The notes under the pieces are model-generated. The model was not told where the DNA came from. It did no database searches and was given only the letters and a program-made list of their open reading frames with translations. From Chlamydomonas reinhardtii (lineage: Eukaryota; Chlorophyta; Chlorophyceae; Chlamydomonadales; Chlamydomonadaceae), in the NCBI RefSeq assembly GCF_000002595.2, contig NC_057006.1, forward strand, positions 7,547,325-7,611,324: a stretch of DNA of 64,000 bases, in the 5' to 3' direction. A program made the translations under genes and the position numbers. Positions 1 to 11,628 of the stretch are shown here, piece by piece (position 1 is the stretch's first letter; the number at the start of each line of letters is the position of its first letter).

Positions 1-903
1 GCCTCCGCGCATCCTGCCCCCCAGGTATGGCTGCTGTTTGCGCAGAGCCTGGGGTGGCGGCATGGCGCGGCTGACGTAGCCATTGCTGACCCTCACGGTG
101 AAGCAGGCAATCCAGCTTCAACTCGCGCCTGCGTACGACGCGCTCCGCGTGCGTCACTTGGCCTTCATCCAAGAGGCCTACAGCGGCGCCGCGGCGCCGG
201 CGGAAGCGATTCATGCGCTGCGGGCGGCCCTGGCGCGGCTGCGGGCTTTGGTGTGGGAGCCGCGACACAAGGAACCGCTCTGGCGCCTGGCAGTCAATGG
301 ATTCACGGGCTTTGGGATGCTTGCGGCGTTGGCCGCGGGTGGACGCGTGGAGAAATGCCCGTGTGGGACTCAGATGACTGCTGGGGCTACGGTTCATCAC
401 TTCTGGGACTGTGTGGTGGCGGAGGCTCTGCGTGATGTGCTGCATGAGCATGCGAATGTGGACAACACACGGAACATCTGGTCTACATACGCATTAGTTC
501 CGCAACACTCGTCAATAACGGAACCAGCAGTTGTGGGTAGTACAGGCGCCACCAGGGCTATCGCAGGCGTGGGACATCGTGTGCTTGGCCGCTGTGGCGG
601 CCCTGGAATACGGCCGAGAGCGCCTTTACGCTTGCCGTGATGCTGCAGACCGGACTGCGGAGGTTGCTTTTGTGCGAAGGATCGGTGTGGAGGTGATTGC
701 GGACTTCTGGTCACGGCTAGCTGCGTTTGTGAGTCTGCGTCGGCCTCCGCGCCGCTGGGACCTTGTCCCGAACCAGCACCCATTCCTAGCGTCAGATGAT
801 GTTGGAGGGGTTATCTTTGTAGGGCCAGCAGCGGACTCGCCATCGGCCTCACCCTAGCTTGTCAACTTAGGGACTAGTCTTATGACGCAGACCCACGGCT
901 TAG
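1..903 (+). mobile_element. LINE-like retroelement remnant, C-terminal part of ORF
   Basis: The translation resembles that of the copy at 40.7-42.0 kb. Shared blocks include 'LWRLAVNGF', a Cys/His knuckle 'CPCGTQ...HHFWDCVVA', 'WDIVCLAAVAALEYGRERL', 'VIADFWSRLAAFVSL' and 'RRWDLVPNQHPFLAS'. The knuckle (CxC...HxFWDC) is laid out like the zinc-binding domain after the reverse transcriptase of L1-type LINEs. The coding signal lies in two frames (about 83-640 and 531-857), so this copy is broken, and it is also cut by the window start. An AT-richer tail with 'ctaataaagg' near 1076 may be its 3' UTR. No reverse transcriptase core is visible here, so LINE is an inference from the knuckle and from copy number. 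It could be another retroelement class. Confidence 0.5.
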
Positions 904-2991
904 GTGAGCAGCGCTAGCGTTTGCGGTGAGCCGGGCCTGGGGTTCCTCCCCTCTCCGGAGGCGAGGAGCATGGGGGTCATTCGAGGATCTCTCCTCGGGT
1001 GAGCGTGCGTGTCTCGTACGTTTTTGGGGCCCTGGCTTAGTCCACGGCGGTCGTCCCACATGTAACCTCTATCAGCTAATAAAGGAGTTTGAGGAGGATG
1101 ACAGTGCGTAGCTGCCGCAGTCGCCGCAGCAGCAGCAGGCGCAGGAGGTGCTGCAGGCGGCACAGCCGCCGCCGCCGCAGTAGCGGCCACGCGTCGCGGC
1201 GATGGCGGCCGCAGGAGGCCTGGCGGCGAGCCTGGGGGCTGTGGGGCACGGGCGCGTGAAGCTGGCGGTGTCACTCATCGACGCAGGGCTGGGTCTGGGC
1301 GCGGTGAGGGGGAGCGAGCACAAGGGCGAGGAGCGCGTGCTGTTAGATAGGCGGCGCTCAGGCGCCGCCCGCTGGGGCTGGTGCAGGCGCATTGTCCATG
1401 AACTTGTCACAGTGATGCGCTGCTGTTGCTGCAACGTGTGGTGGTTCCCTCTGATCCTTACGCCAGCAGCCAGCGCGGCACACAGCATCTTTTACCAGCC
1501 AGCGCCGCGCGCAACTGTCCGCTTCCAGCCGCGCCGCGCGCCATCCAACAGCATCCACAGGTTTCTACAAGGACAGGAATGCACGTCGTACTCACCACCT
1601 TGTAACCACACACAACAGCATCCAGCCCCCAGTCGCAGCTTCCCTGCCGTCCGCCCGCGCAACTACCCGCTCCCACTCGCGCAGCCACCCAACGCGCGCC
1701 AACTACCATGCTGTCCATGCACGTCCAGCCCTGGGCAACCTTCCAGCTCCCACTCGCGCAGCTGCCCATCAAACTACGCCCCGACTTCAGTACGGCTAAG
1801 GGGGGCTGGGATGCCGTATACCGTAGTCGGAGCTGTCCTTGGACATACATTACACTACTTTTCATACCACAAAAGACACGAAAGACTCTTACAGCAAAGC
1901 CGTGAGCGGTGGTGTACGTGATGCACGCAGGGACATGAAACGCGGCTCTCTGAATTGCTGCGCTCCGGGGGCTCAAGTACTCACTAGGGACAAGAACACA
2001 CTCACTAGGGACAAGAAAGGATGGTTTTCCTTCGCAAGGGAGAAGTGGGCTGAGCCCACGCCACGTCTTCAGTCTGAAGCCACAAGCGTCTACCCATAAG
2101 CTCAGGGAAAGCTCAATCAGGGAAAACTCTCGCACCACTCGGATACAAACTATCAATCGACGCTCTTGGCAGTACGGGTTGCGGCCATGCGAGCCTGCCG
2201 AGTCAACCAAAACTGGGGCCCCATCTTCAATGATGCAGCCGTTTCAGCCAAGTAATACACAGGCGTGACCATCATTAGGGGTAATGGCGGACAGCAGCAG
2301 GAAACAAGTACAGGTGCCTTAGATCGGCAGTTCTAATCTCTGATATCCTTCACCCCCAAGCCCTAGACGTCACTAGAGGCATCCGTCTAGTACCATCCCC
2401 AGCAATGTCTCTCCCAAACGCATTCATCTGTCTGCACTCAGAAACAGCTCGCATGCGATCAGCTTGCGCATGGAAAACCACATGCGCCGCTGGCGGTGGA
2501 TGGGCACGTACGCCACCTGACTTCAGGAAGGTTGCATACAGACTGACCACACGTATAAACAATATCTTACCGCATCGCAGTCACACAATGCATTCTTCCA
2601 AACCTGGCGAACTCACTAATAGCTTGAGCACAAGGAAGGTATTTCTTCACCACTCTCTGTGCCCGTGTCACTCACGGCCGCTGCCAGCCGTCTCGTAGCG
2701 AGGACTGCGCGTCGCTCAGCACTCCTCGCCGCTCCTACCGTACACAAGCGTCCGTCGACCAGACTTGCACGGGCGCTCAACTTATAGGGCAGCACTCGGT
2801 CGCTCCACAACCTGCCTCGGCCTCATCACAGCTCGGCTACAACCGTCCGGCGCGGCCCACGCTAGTCAGGCCGGCTGCTAGGCACTGGCGCTAGCACACT
2901 CGTAATACGAAAGGCCGGCCGCTCTGCACACCACTCCTGGGAGTAGCTGTCCCAGACCAGGCAAGCATATTGTACTTTAGCACCTGGCAGC
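904..2991. other. Intergenic stretch, no gene recognised
   Basis: About 2 kb without a convincing gene. It holds a GCA/GCC-rich patch near 1110-1200 and a short direct repeat at 1979-2017. The open frames here, for example 1458-2210 on the minus strand, show no domain, no family resemblance and no splice-supported continuation. It must contain the 3' UTR of the minus-strand gene that ends at 2992. No TGTAA signal was identified for that gene. Confidence 0.5.
1979..2017. repeat. Direct repeat, two 18-bp copies
   Basis: The 18-mer 'actcactagggacaagaa' occurs at 1979-1996 and again at 2000-2017, separated by 3 bp. No function is evident. Confidence 0.8.
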
Positions 2992-3826
2992 TTAGGAGGA
3001 CATGCCGAAGTGGCCGATCTCATCATCCCAGGGGCTCTGTTGTGTGGCGTGCAGTCGAGACCACTGCTCTTCGTGCCACTGGTTGAGCGCGGCATAGTCG
3101 ACCTCGTCGTCGCCGGTGAGCTGGGGCTTGGAGTCGCCGCTCTGGGCCACAACCTCGGCGGCGCGGACCTGTGGACGGAGGGGTGAGCGCGAGGACGTGG
3201 GCGTGGGCAGGGGGTTCCAGGTCGTGCCAGCGCGGGTTACACGTCCGGTTACAGCCGCGCCAGCAGCATGTGGCAAACCACCAACACCACAACAAACTCC
3301 AGGACCTGGTAGAACTCGACAAGCTCGGAGACGCATGCTACATAACTAGCTGGAGAGCGCTGGCGCCGCAGCAGCTGAAAAGGGGCGTGCAAGCATGCCA
3401 ATTGCAAGTGCGATGGAAGTTGCGCTGGTGGCCGCCGTGCGCAAACATGGCGGCGCGTTAGATGATGTAGTACAGCGCTGCTAGCCTGCCCGCTACACTG
3501 GAGCAGCGACGCTTGTGCGCGACCGCGACTCGCGCGGGCGCCAACAGAAAGCTGCTTGCCGAGTCACCTCCTACCTTCTGAATGCGTTGACGAAGCGCTT
3601 TCATGTGCGTCGCGTTCCAAGCAATAGTGTCCGCTGTAATCGCATACTCGTCCTCGGAGCTTGACAAGTCGTCGGTCGACGCGCGAGCCACATGCGCGCT
3701 CCTAGCCGGCGGAGCAGCGATGGGTGCGCGAGCCAGCGGTGGACGCCTGCTGGTCAGCTTGGAGTGCAAAGAGCCGCCGTGGAGAGACTCAACCACAACA
3801 ATGCGAGCGCGGCTGAAGGACGCCAT
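2992..3826 (-). CDS. Small conserved-looking protein with plastid-type transit peptide
   Basis: Two exons: 3826-3575 (84 codons) and 3168-2992 (58 codons plus stop). The single intron (3574-3169) has donor GTAGGA and acceptor ccacag and is phase 0, giving 142 aa. Residues 1 to about 50 are basic and rich in Ser, Arg and Ala, with 'RRPPLARAP', 'ARSAHVARAS' and no early acid run. This is typical of a chloroplast transit peptide, with a likely cleavage site near 'VARA|STDD'. The mature part is short, acidic and mostly helical-looking, with 'AITADTIAWNATHMKALRQ', 'DEVDYAALNQWHEEQW' and 'QSPWDDEIGHFGMSS'. I recognise no family and assign no function. The gene is divergent from the DGAT2 gene, with 502 bp between start codons. 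Confidence 0.75.
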
Positions 3827-4328
3827 TTACAAGCAGGGTTTTGACTCCTGTCAGAGAGGAAGTCAGGAAAATGATACCCAATGCTTTTGATGGGATGTCA
3901 AGTTATTTAAGACACTTACAAGCATGGAAGTGCGTCCAGACGTGGCGCCCCACTGAGCAAATACGGCCAATGCAAGCGGTCGCCTTTCCTGGCGGCAAGC
4001 TGAGCCTGTGTTTCCTGTGCAGGCAGCAATTTCTGTATTAAAAGGAGAACTGAACGCGCCATCTGCTGGATAGCGAGACAAGAATTCGCTTGCACAATCA
4101 TTGGGCGGGAAGCTTTCCTCGGGTGTTCGCAAAGCTCCCATGGAGTTCTTTATTAAAGCATGTAACTGACAATCAGTATAACTAGCCTAGTTACGTAGCG
4201 CAATCCATGCTTGCTTGCAAAGTTGTAAACCAGTAAACGAGCGTCGCTTTTATTTCCATTCTTCAAGGAGTGCTGTATGAGTCTATAAACCAGTCAGGAG
4301 CTTGCCTCTTTCTTAGGGCCGAACGAGA

Positions 4329-6769
4329 ATGCCGCTCGCAAAGCTGCGAAACGTGGTGCTGGAGTACGCGGCCATAGCCATCTACGTCAGGTAATTTTGC
4401 TTAAGACGCGACTGTTCTGTGAAACTGACGAGCTCAGGAAATCGGCTGGGCCGAACCACCATGGCGTCTCCCGTCCAAAGCGTTCTTGCGCACCCCCTCC
4501 CCCGCCCAAGCTCTCGCCCCGCTGCCACACGCCCTGCAACCCCAAGCCTCCAACCCCCAAACCCCCATCCTCTCCACAGCGCCATCTACACCTCGGTGGT
4601 GCTGCTGCCCTCGGCGCTCGCGCTGTTCTACCTGTTTGGGGCCACCAGCCCCTCGGCCTGGCTGCTGCTAGCCGCCTTCCTGGCCCTCACCTTCACGCCG
4701 CTGCAGCTGACCACCGGTGCGCTGTCGGAGCGGTTCGTGCAGTTCAGTGTGGCGCGGGCGGCGGCCTACTTCCCCACCCGCGTGGTGGTCACGGACCCGG
4801 AGGTGAGGGCGCTGTGGGGGCGCTGTACGGGGGGCTGCTGGGGGTGGGGGGCGAAGGTTGTGGGGGCCGGACCTGTGGGGAAAGGGGGAGGAGTAGTCTG
4901 GGGTCACGAGGGAGGAGACAGGGGGCGGGGCTGCACGGTTAAGGCAGTGGAAACTGGGTAAGAGCATCGGGAACAGGGAACGGTGGGCAGTGCATCAGGC
5001 GTAGGTGAGTGGTTGCGTGCCGATGACCGGAGCAGGTGGGGAAGGCGGGGTTTATTGCACTCCCAAAAGAAACCAAGACCCGGAACCAGCCCACAAAGGG
5101 TATCGTAGTGGCATCGGGTTGAACGGCGACACCACCGCCCTGCATTGGCTTTGGCATTGACTGCGGTCCTGTGCCCTCCCCCCCCCCAGGCCTTCCGCAC
5201 TGACCGCGGCTACTTGTTCGGATTCTGCCCGCACTCGGCTCTGCCCATCGCACTGCCCATCGCCTTCGCCACCACCTCGCCGCTGCTGCCCAAGGAGCTG
5301 CGCGGCCGCACACACGGCTTGGCGTCGTCCGTGTGCTTCAGCGCGCCCATAGGTGTGTGTGGCGGGGGGGGCGGCGCGGGGGGAGGATGGGCCGGGAGAG
5401 CACCCGGTGACAGGTTGGTGGTGTGGCGGGTTGTTCTCCGGGTAGGTGGCGAAGCCGTCCTGTGCTCTCCACCGCTACCGCGACTGCTACCGTGGCTGCT
5501 CCCCAGAACATCACCCACATGTGTGTTCCCTCTCCTGCTCCTCCTACGCCTCCCTCCTCCTCCTCCCTCCCCACGTGCTGCAGTGCGGCAGCTGTACTGG
5601 TGGCTGGGCGTGCGGCCCGCCACGCGGCAGAGCATCAGCGGCCTGTTGCGGGCGCGCAAGGTGGCGGTGCTGGTGCCGGGGGGCGTGCAGGAGGTGCTCA
5701 ACATGGAGCACGGCAAGGAGGTGTGTGCGGCTGGGGTGTGTGTGTCGTGTGCGTGTGCGTGTGTGTTAGGAAAGCGCAAAGGAGAGGGCCGACACCGTGC
5801 TTGCAAAATGCAGCAAGAAAGCAAGCGTTTTGTGTGTGACAAGAGAAACGAACGAGTGCGTGTGTGTGTGTGTGTGTTAAACACAAAAACAAACGGAACA
5901 AAGCCGCTGTGTGTGTGTGTGTGTGTGTGTGGCGTCGTTAGGCGTTGTTTGGTATAATGTTCGGTGAGCGTGTGAGGTTGCGCGGCAACCTTACGGTATG
6001 TGGGGTTGGCGAGATTCAATGCAAACAGCGCACTGTGACGCCGCATGGAGAGCTCTGCACAGCATTGCTAGCATACAACCATCACCCTGGCCCTCACACT
6101 GCTTGGCCCCCCCTTTGACAATTGGGACCTACATGGTTGGGCTCGAACATTTAACCACCCTGTGGACGGGTTCTGGGTCTTGGCTTCTTTGGGATTGGAA
6201 TACGCTACCTCCCCCGCTTCGCTAGTTTGGCTTGGTTTGGTGTAGTTTGGCCTGGTACAATCCCCCCGCACACACATGCACACACGTACACTCACACACA
6301 CACACAATGCCCCCCCCCCCGCACAAACAGGTGGCCTACCTCTCCAGCCGCACCGGCTTCGTGCGACTGGCCGTGCAGCACGGCGCGCCGCTGGTGCCAG
6401 TGTGGGCGTTCGGCCAGACGCGCGCGTACAGCTGGTTCCGGCCGGGGCCGCCGCTCGTGCCCACGTGGCTCGTGGAGCGCATCTCACGTGCCGCCGGCGC
6501 CGTACCCATCGGCATGTTTGGGCAGTACGGCACGCCCATGCCGCACCGCGAGCCCCTCACCATTGTGGTGGGTCGCCCCATCCCGGTGCCGGAGCTGGCG
6601 CCGGGCCAGCTCGAGCCCGAGCCCGAGGTGCTGGCGGCGCTCCTCAAGCGCTTCACGGACGACCTGCAGGTGTGCGCGCGCGCGTGCGTGTGCCTGTGTT
6701 AAATAAAGGAAACGAAAGCCCGTGTGTGCGTGTGTGTGTGTATGTGTGTGTGTGTGTGTGTGTGCGTGT

Positions 6770-6850
<81 letters not shown>

Positions 6851-7141
6851 CGTGTGTGTCTGTGTGTGGAGGTAGGAGATGGGGAGCACGGGAAGGCAGT
6901 CACGATGAGTGGATTACGGCATGCGCTGGCGGCCAGTCGTGCCACTTGTGTCCCAAAGAGAAAGGACTGCTGTTTTACTGCCACTGCAATCATTGACACA
7001 CACGCACACATTCACACACATACACACACGCACACACGCGCACACACACACACACACACATACCTCTTCTGGCCCGCACAGGCGCTGTACGACAAGCACA
7101 AGGCGCAGTTCGGCAAGGGCGAGGAGCTGGTCATAATGTAG
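4329..7141 (+). CDS. Type-2 diacylglycerol acyltransferase (DGAT2/DGTT family)
   Basis: Transfers an acyl group from acyl-CoA to diacylglycerol, the last step of triacylglycerol synthesis, at the ER. Six exons: 4329-4390, 4580-4802, 5190-5352, 5584-5720, 6331-6669 and 7082-7141. All junctions stay in frame and give 327 aa, a normal DGAT2 length. Two hydrophobic stretches (residues about 22-65) form the membrane hairpin. The active-site block is 'RGYLFGFCPHSALPI' (H110), equivalent to HPHG/EPHS in animals and plants. Other family blocks are 'VAVLVPGGVQEVL', 'RTGFVRLAVQHGAPLVPVW', 'FGQYGTPMPHREPLTIVVG' and 'RFTDDLQALYDKHKAQFG'. Introns 4 and 5 carry long GT tracts. Chlamydomonas has several DGTT paralogues and I cannot say which one this is. 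A C precedes the catalytic PHS where plant enzymes have E. Confidence 0.92.
5863..5931 (+). repeat. GT microsatellites in DGAT2 intron 4
   Basis: Two (GT)n tracts flank a short A-rich segment beginning 'gttaaacacaaaaac'. The second tract is about 5909-5931. The arrangement resembles the GT-tract plus 'gttaaa...' junctions in intron 5 of this gene and in the SEN54 gene. Confidence 0.85.
6219..6330 (+). repeat. Intronic AT-box plus C-tail module before DGAT2 exon 5
   Basis: A box with 'cgctagtttggcttggttt' ends in 'ggtacaatcccccc' and is followed by a C/CA-rich tail up to the acceptor at 6330. The same box start ('cgctagttt') recurs at about 23437 and 27333 in introns of other genes. Confidence 0.6.
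6721..6870 (+). repeat. Long GT microsatellite in DGAT2 intron 5
   Basis: About 150 bp of (GT)n with rare interruptions, just downstream of the exon 5 donor and preceded by 'tgttaaataaaggaaacg'. A CA-rich stretch at about 6997-7060 lies before the exon 6 acceptor, so the intron could form a GT/CA stem in the transcript. Confidence 0.95.
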
Positions 7142-8105
7142 GCGCGGGGAGGCGGGGCCGGGGAGGTGTGGTGGATGGGTGGTGGTGGTGGTGGGGCGCT
7201 GGTGCCGTGGTTGTGTGGGGAGAGGGCGCAGCGCAGGTTATTGCGGCTGCGCCGTGAGAGGTTGACCGGTAAAGAAGCAGGTGTGCCGGGCACCAGGAGT
7301 TCTAAATTCTCATTTTTGTACGGCCCACTCGGCAGAAAGCTAGCGTATAGAGAGGCAAAGAGCGGAAGCAGGTGGTGAGGGAAAGAACTGAATGCTGATG
7401 TCTCAAGACTAAAACTGTTAGTGCTGGTGTGGAAGGCTGGAGCCCGGAGGGCACGTGTATGTGGCGTGAGTGCATTTGCCAGATGGAAGGTGGAGTGGTT
7501 GCACCGGTGCCTCCTAATGGTGGTGTGGAACCTAGCTGTCGCGGGTGTTTGACATGCATGCAAGGCCGGGTGCATTAAGCCCAGTGGACCGCAAGCGGTT
7601 CGATGCAGCAACACGTGCAAGCCAGGCTTGAGCTGTCACTCACGTCAGTGCCCCCTTCACCGCACATGCTTACAAGCTCAGATTCGCTTGACAGGGAGTT
7701 GCTAGGCAACGCACAGGGAGCCAACAAGTAAAACCGTGCACAGTCGCACATAGCTTGCGCTTACACGCATACGGTATTGGCGGCGTCGGCCTCATCGGCC
7801 TGCTGACACACCATGCATCCCCGGATACCGGCGGATGCACCCACATGACCTCCCTGCCGCCTTTCAGCGTTTATGTACAGCCCCGTCCTTTGCACACGCA
7901 CGTGGCTGCAGGCCCTGTAGTCGACACAGCCTGACACGCACCCCATGCACATGCGGGAGGTCTTCGCTGGGGTTCGGTCCGATTCCTCCTTCCCAAACAG
8001 CCACGCAACACCGTGTCCGTGCCCCACCTGATTCGCCGTGCTGACACGCCCGCTCCTACAGTCCCCACATACTGCCCCCGCTTATGCCCGGTGCGCTCCA
8101 ACGCG
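7142..8105. other. Convergent 3' regions of DGAT2 and CCDC24
   Basis: No coding gene seen. On the minus strand TGTAA occurs at 7761-7765 and 7670-7674, suitable as the polyadenylation signal of the minus-strand gene that stops at 8106. No plus-strand TGTAA was spotted for DGAT2. Confidence 0.5.
7761..7765 (-). terminator. TGTAA polyadenylation signal, CCDC24 homologue
   Basis: Minus-strand TGTAA, the usual Chlamydomonas poly(A) signal, 341 bases after the stop codon. A second one at 7670-7674 is an alternative. Confidence 0.45.
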
Positions 8106-11100
8106 CTACTGCGCGCGCCTGTCCCGGGCTGCACCCGAAGCCGCTCCCGATGCCACGGCCGCCGCGCCCGCGGCTGCCGGCTTCCCAGCCGCCGCCGCCC
8201 CCCCGGCCGCCGCCTCGCCCGACGCCGTCGAGGGCCGCAGGTTGTACCGCTCCAGAATCGCAGCCACGCCGCCCTTGACGGCGTCCACCTCCGCCTCCAG
8301 CTTCTCCACCACCGTCTGCTGCTTGCCGCCCGTCAACGCACGCGGCTGCACCGACGGCGCCGCCCGGGCCGCGGGGCTGGATGCCATGTCCGCGGCAGCA
8401 GCAGCCGCCGCCAGGCGCGCCGCCACGGCGCCGCCGGGGCTGGCGGTGGCGGCGCCGCCCGGGTCAGCGGATGCTAGCCCGCCGCCTGTCGTCGCCGCTA
8501 GGAGCTTGGCGGCTACGGCCCGAGCAGAGGTGGAGGCGCCACCGCTAGTCCGGCTTGCCGGCGAGGCCGCGGCCGCTGATGCTGCTGTCGCTGCGGCGGC
8601 GGGACTGGCACTTGCCCCGGACCCCCCTGTCCCGCTCGCCGCACCCGACCCTCCACTGGACCGGTCCAGTGTTGAGCCCGTCGCCGCCGGCCCCGAAAGA
8701 CCCGACCCGGAGCGCGGCAGCAACGGTCGTAGCAATGCTGGCCCCGCCCCTGCCGGTCCTGCTCCAGCTAAGGCTGACGCTGCTACTGCCGGACTGCTGC
8801 CGGCACCCGCCCGGCCCAACGCTGGGCTCCCCCCTGCAGTACCCACGTGCGACAACAGGCCCTGCGAGGGTTCCCGGTGCGCCCCGGACGGCTGGCCGAG
8901 AGCGCTGCTGCTACTGCTACTGTTACTGCTACTGCCGCCGGCCGCCGCCGCAGCTGGCGAGCCGGTCACGCCCTGGACGGGCTGTAGCAGCCGCCCCGGG
9001 GACTGGGGCCGCAGCCGGCCTGGCGGCGCAAGTAAGCTGGTGCTGCTGCTACTGCCGCTAGCCAGAACCCCGACACCACCGCCGTTTGCATCCGCGGCAG
9101 TAGCGGCACCGCTGGTGCGGGTGGCAAGCCCTGGCGAGCCCGGGGCCAGCGGCCCCGGCCCCGCGCCCAGCCCTGCCTCAGCAGAAGACCTTAGCGCAGC
9201 AGTGCTGCTGGGCGGCGGCAGCACTGGCGGCAGCGCCGCTGCCGGCCCGTCGCTGGCGCCGCTCCGAGGGCGCCGCACCGGCGTCAGCCCGGCACCGCCG
9301 CCCCGAGAAGCCGTCCCCGCAGCTGAGGACGAGGACGCGGGGCCCATGCCTGCTACTGCCGTGCTTCTGCTGCCGCTACTGCCTTCCGGCGGCGTACCGC
9401 CAGCTCTTAACCCGCCGGTCGCGGCCGCGAACGTGCCAGAGCTCGAGCCCTCCGCCGACGGCGTCCGCCGCTTCGCCGTCGCCGCCGCCGCCTGCCGCCC
9501 CTCATCCTCGTCCTCCTCCTTCCCATGATGCACCACCAGCGTCTGCGCCGCGCCGCCTCTCCCTCCCGCCCCTCCTCCCGGCCCTCCCCCACCCCCTCCT
9601 CCCCCTCCTCCTCCCGCTCCCCCTCCTCCTCCCGACGACGGCGGCCGCCGCGACGCGTCCACCATGCCCCTCAGCCGGCCGGCCTTGCTGCCCTGCCCCT
9701 CCGCCGCCGCAAACATGGCCGCCACCCGCTCCTCGTGCTCCACGCGCGCCTCCTCGCCCGCCACCACCGCCGCCAGCCGGCTGCTGTAGTCGTGCAGGTC
9801 GGACAGGCTGGGCGGCGGCGCGGCGGCGGCGGAGCGCAGCGCGGCCTCGCCGTCCAGCAGGCCCTGGCAGGGTGTGGTTGTGGTGGCGGGAGGGAAGGTG
9901 TGTGGTTGGTTGGGTTGGGTTGGGTTGGGTGAGGTGGGTCAGGCACATTTGCGTACGGTGCTGCGTGCTGTGAGGTGTGTGTTGGTGCCGGCGGCATCCT
10001 GGCAGGGTGCGAGGCGCTAGAGCAGCCTACACGACCCTGGTCAGTTGCCTCGCCATTTTTCTCACCTCTTCTCCCCTTGCCCCTTTCTCCCCACTCCAAG
10101 CTGCGCTCCCAACTCCTTCACTCCCATCGCCCCCACTCCCACTCCCATCGCTCGCAATCCCATACCCTCACCCCGCCCAGCCCTCCCACCTGCAGGTACT
10201 CGATGTCCTCCAGCAGTGCCGCCCGCTCGTCGCCCAGCGCCGCCCGCAGCTGCTCCCGCACGTCGTCAATGGTGGCCAGGTTCAACTTGTCCGCCACCGC
10301 CGCCACCACACTGGGGGCGTCGGTGTAGCGAGTGGTGGCGGAAGAAGCACCGCTGCCCGCAGTGGAGGGGCGAGAGCCGGCGGCGCCGCCGCCGGAGGCG
10401 GCGGCGGCGGTGGCTGCGCCGGAGGTTGAGACTTGTGCGGAGCCGGCGTGTGGGGAGGAGGTGCCGGGGCGGGAGAAGGCGCCGCCGGGGGCGAGGGAGA
10501 TGGAGGCAGATGCGGAGAGGGAGAGGGAGGTGGGCGGGCGGGAGGAGGTGCCGGGGCGGGAGGAGGCTGACAGGGAGGTGGGCGGCCGCGGCGGAAGCGC
10601 GCTGGAAGGCGGCCGCCCGCCGTTCTCCGCGATCTGTGCGTTGTCCAAGGACATGCGGCGCACGGACAGGCGTCATTGTGTGTCTGTGTATGTCAGCTAC
10701 CGGCCGCGGCCGGCCACACCTTGCGCCTGCCTCTCCAGCACATCGCCCCTGGTCCCCGCTCCCCTCCATCTCCAACCGGCCTCATCCACCCACCCACCCA
10801 CCCACCCACCCAGGCACTCAACCCACACCCCAGCCCACACGCACCTGCGCCACGGTGGTGACGTAGTCCAGCAGCGCCCGGTCCTTGGCGCCCCGCTCGC
10901 GCGGCAGCAGCGCCCCGGGGTCGCGCTCCCGCACCGCGCCGCTGCCGAAGGGCGTGTGTGTGGCGGTGCCGTGCAGCCGGTCGATCAGCAGCCGAATCTC
11001 CCCCTCCACCAGGCTGCGCCCGGGGGCCGACACGATCGCCTGGCGTGCCAACAGGGCTTGCGTGTCGCCCTGGACGTCGCCCAGGATGTCGGCGAGCGCG

Positions 11101-11628
11101 GCGGCTTCGGCGAACATGGCCTCGTTTTCGTCCAGGAGCGAAGGGCCCAGCGCGCGGCGGATCTGGGTCGGGCGGGGATTGTTGAGGGCAGGGTGGGTTA
11201 GGAGAAGCCCCGGGTGTGAGTTGCGAGAGTGGGAGTGGATGGCACGTGGCGCTCATGGGAAAGTGCTGGAGGAGTTCTCTTTGCATGTGTGTAGGTTGGC
11301 GTGTGCTGGAAATTGCACGGTTGGTTGGGGCCCTGCTGCTAGGGCGGCGCGCGGCCTGCCAGGGCACGTGAACCTGCGCCCTATGCCTGCCTAATGCCGT
11401 TCCACCCCTACTCCTGGAACTCCCATGAGACTCCTTCCGTGTTTCGCACGCCTTCAGTCCTCCATCCGCGGTTTCATGTTCCCCCAAGTCCAGCTTGCGG
11501 GCGATGATTGCCCGCCCTACCTCGTCACGCTCCGCGGGGTAGAGATGGTGGGAGAGGACATTCCATAGCAGCTGCTGGACCACGCGCAGTTGGTGCGCAT
11601 TGAATGAGGTGTTTGGCTGCGCATCCAT
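8106..11628 (-). CDS. CCDC24: CCDC24-like coiled-coil protein
   Basis: Four exons: 11628-11521, 11162-10845, 10633-10190 and 9863-8106, all phase 0, giving 875 aa. The N-terminal part ('QLLWNVLSHHLYPAERDE' joined to 'IRRALGPSLLDENEAMFAEA') and the block 'SVVAAVADKLNLATIDDV' + 'REQLRAALGDERAALLEDIEY' match the order and spacing of conserved blocks in animal CCDC24, as I recall that family ('SIIKDQLNVSNIDQVAGHL...'). The last exon, from about residue 330, is a 500-residue Ala/Gly/Ser/Pro-rich disordered tail with a poly-Gly run near 'GGGGPGGGAGG' and a short helix near the end ('VVEKLEAEVDAVKGGVAAIL'). The role of CCDC24 is poorly known, and no function is claimed. The start was chosen at the first ATG that splices in frame. 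The gene is divergent from the Acinus gene. Confidence 0.7.
9902..9939 (+). repeat. TTGGG repeat in CCDC24 intron 3
   Basis: Five or six 'ttggg' units in tandem inside the intron. On the sense (minus) strand this is a CCCAA run near the acceptor of exon 4. It is not the Chlamydomonas telomere unit (TTTTAGGG). Confidence 0.8.

Noticed and set aside
1458-2210. 250-residue minus-strand open frame
   Set aside because: No domain, no splice-supported extension and Cys/Trp/Arg-rich composition typical of random GC-rich frames.
5210-6046. 278-residue minus-strand frame with (TH)n
   Set aside because: It is the antisense of DGAT2 exons and a GT microsatellite; the His-Thr runs come from the repeat.
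8038-9528. 496-residue plus-strand frame
   Set aside because: Antisense shadow of the Ala/Gly-rich last exon of the CCDC24-like gene; it has no features of its own.
9902-9939. Telomere-like repeat
   Set aside because: The unit is TTGGG, not the Chlamydomonas TTTTAGGG, and it lies inside an intron.
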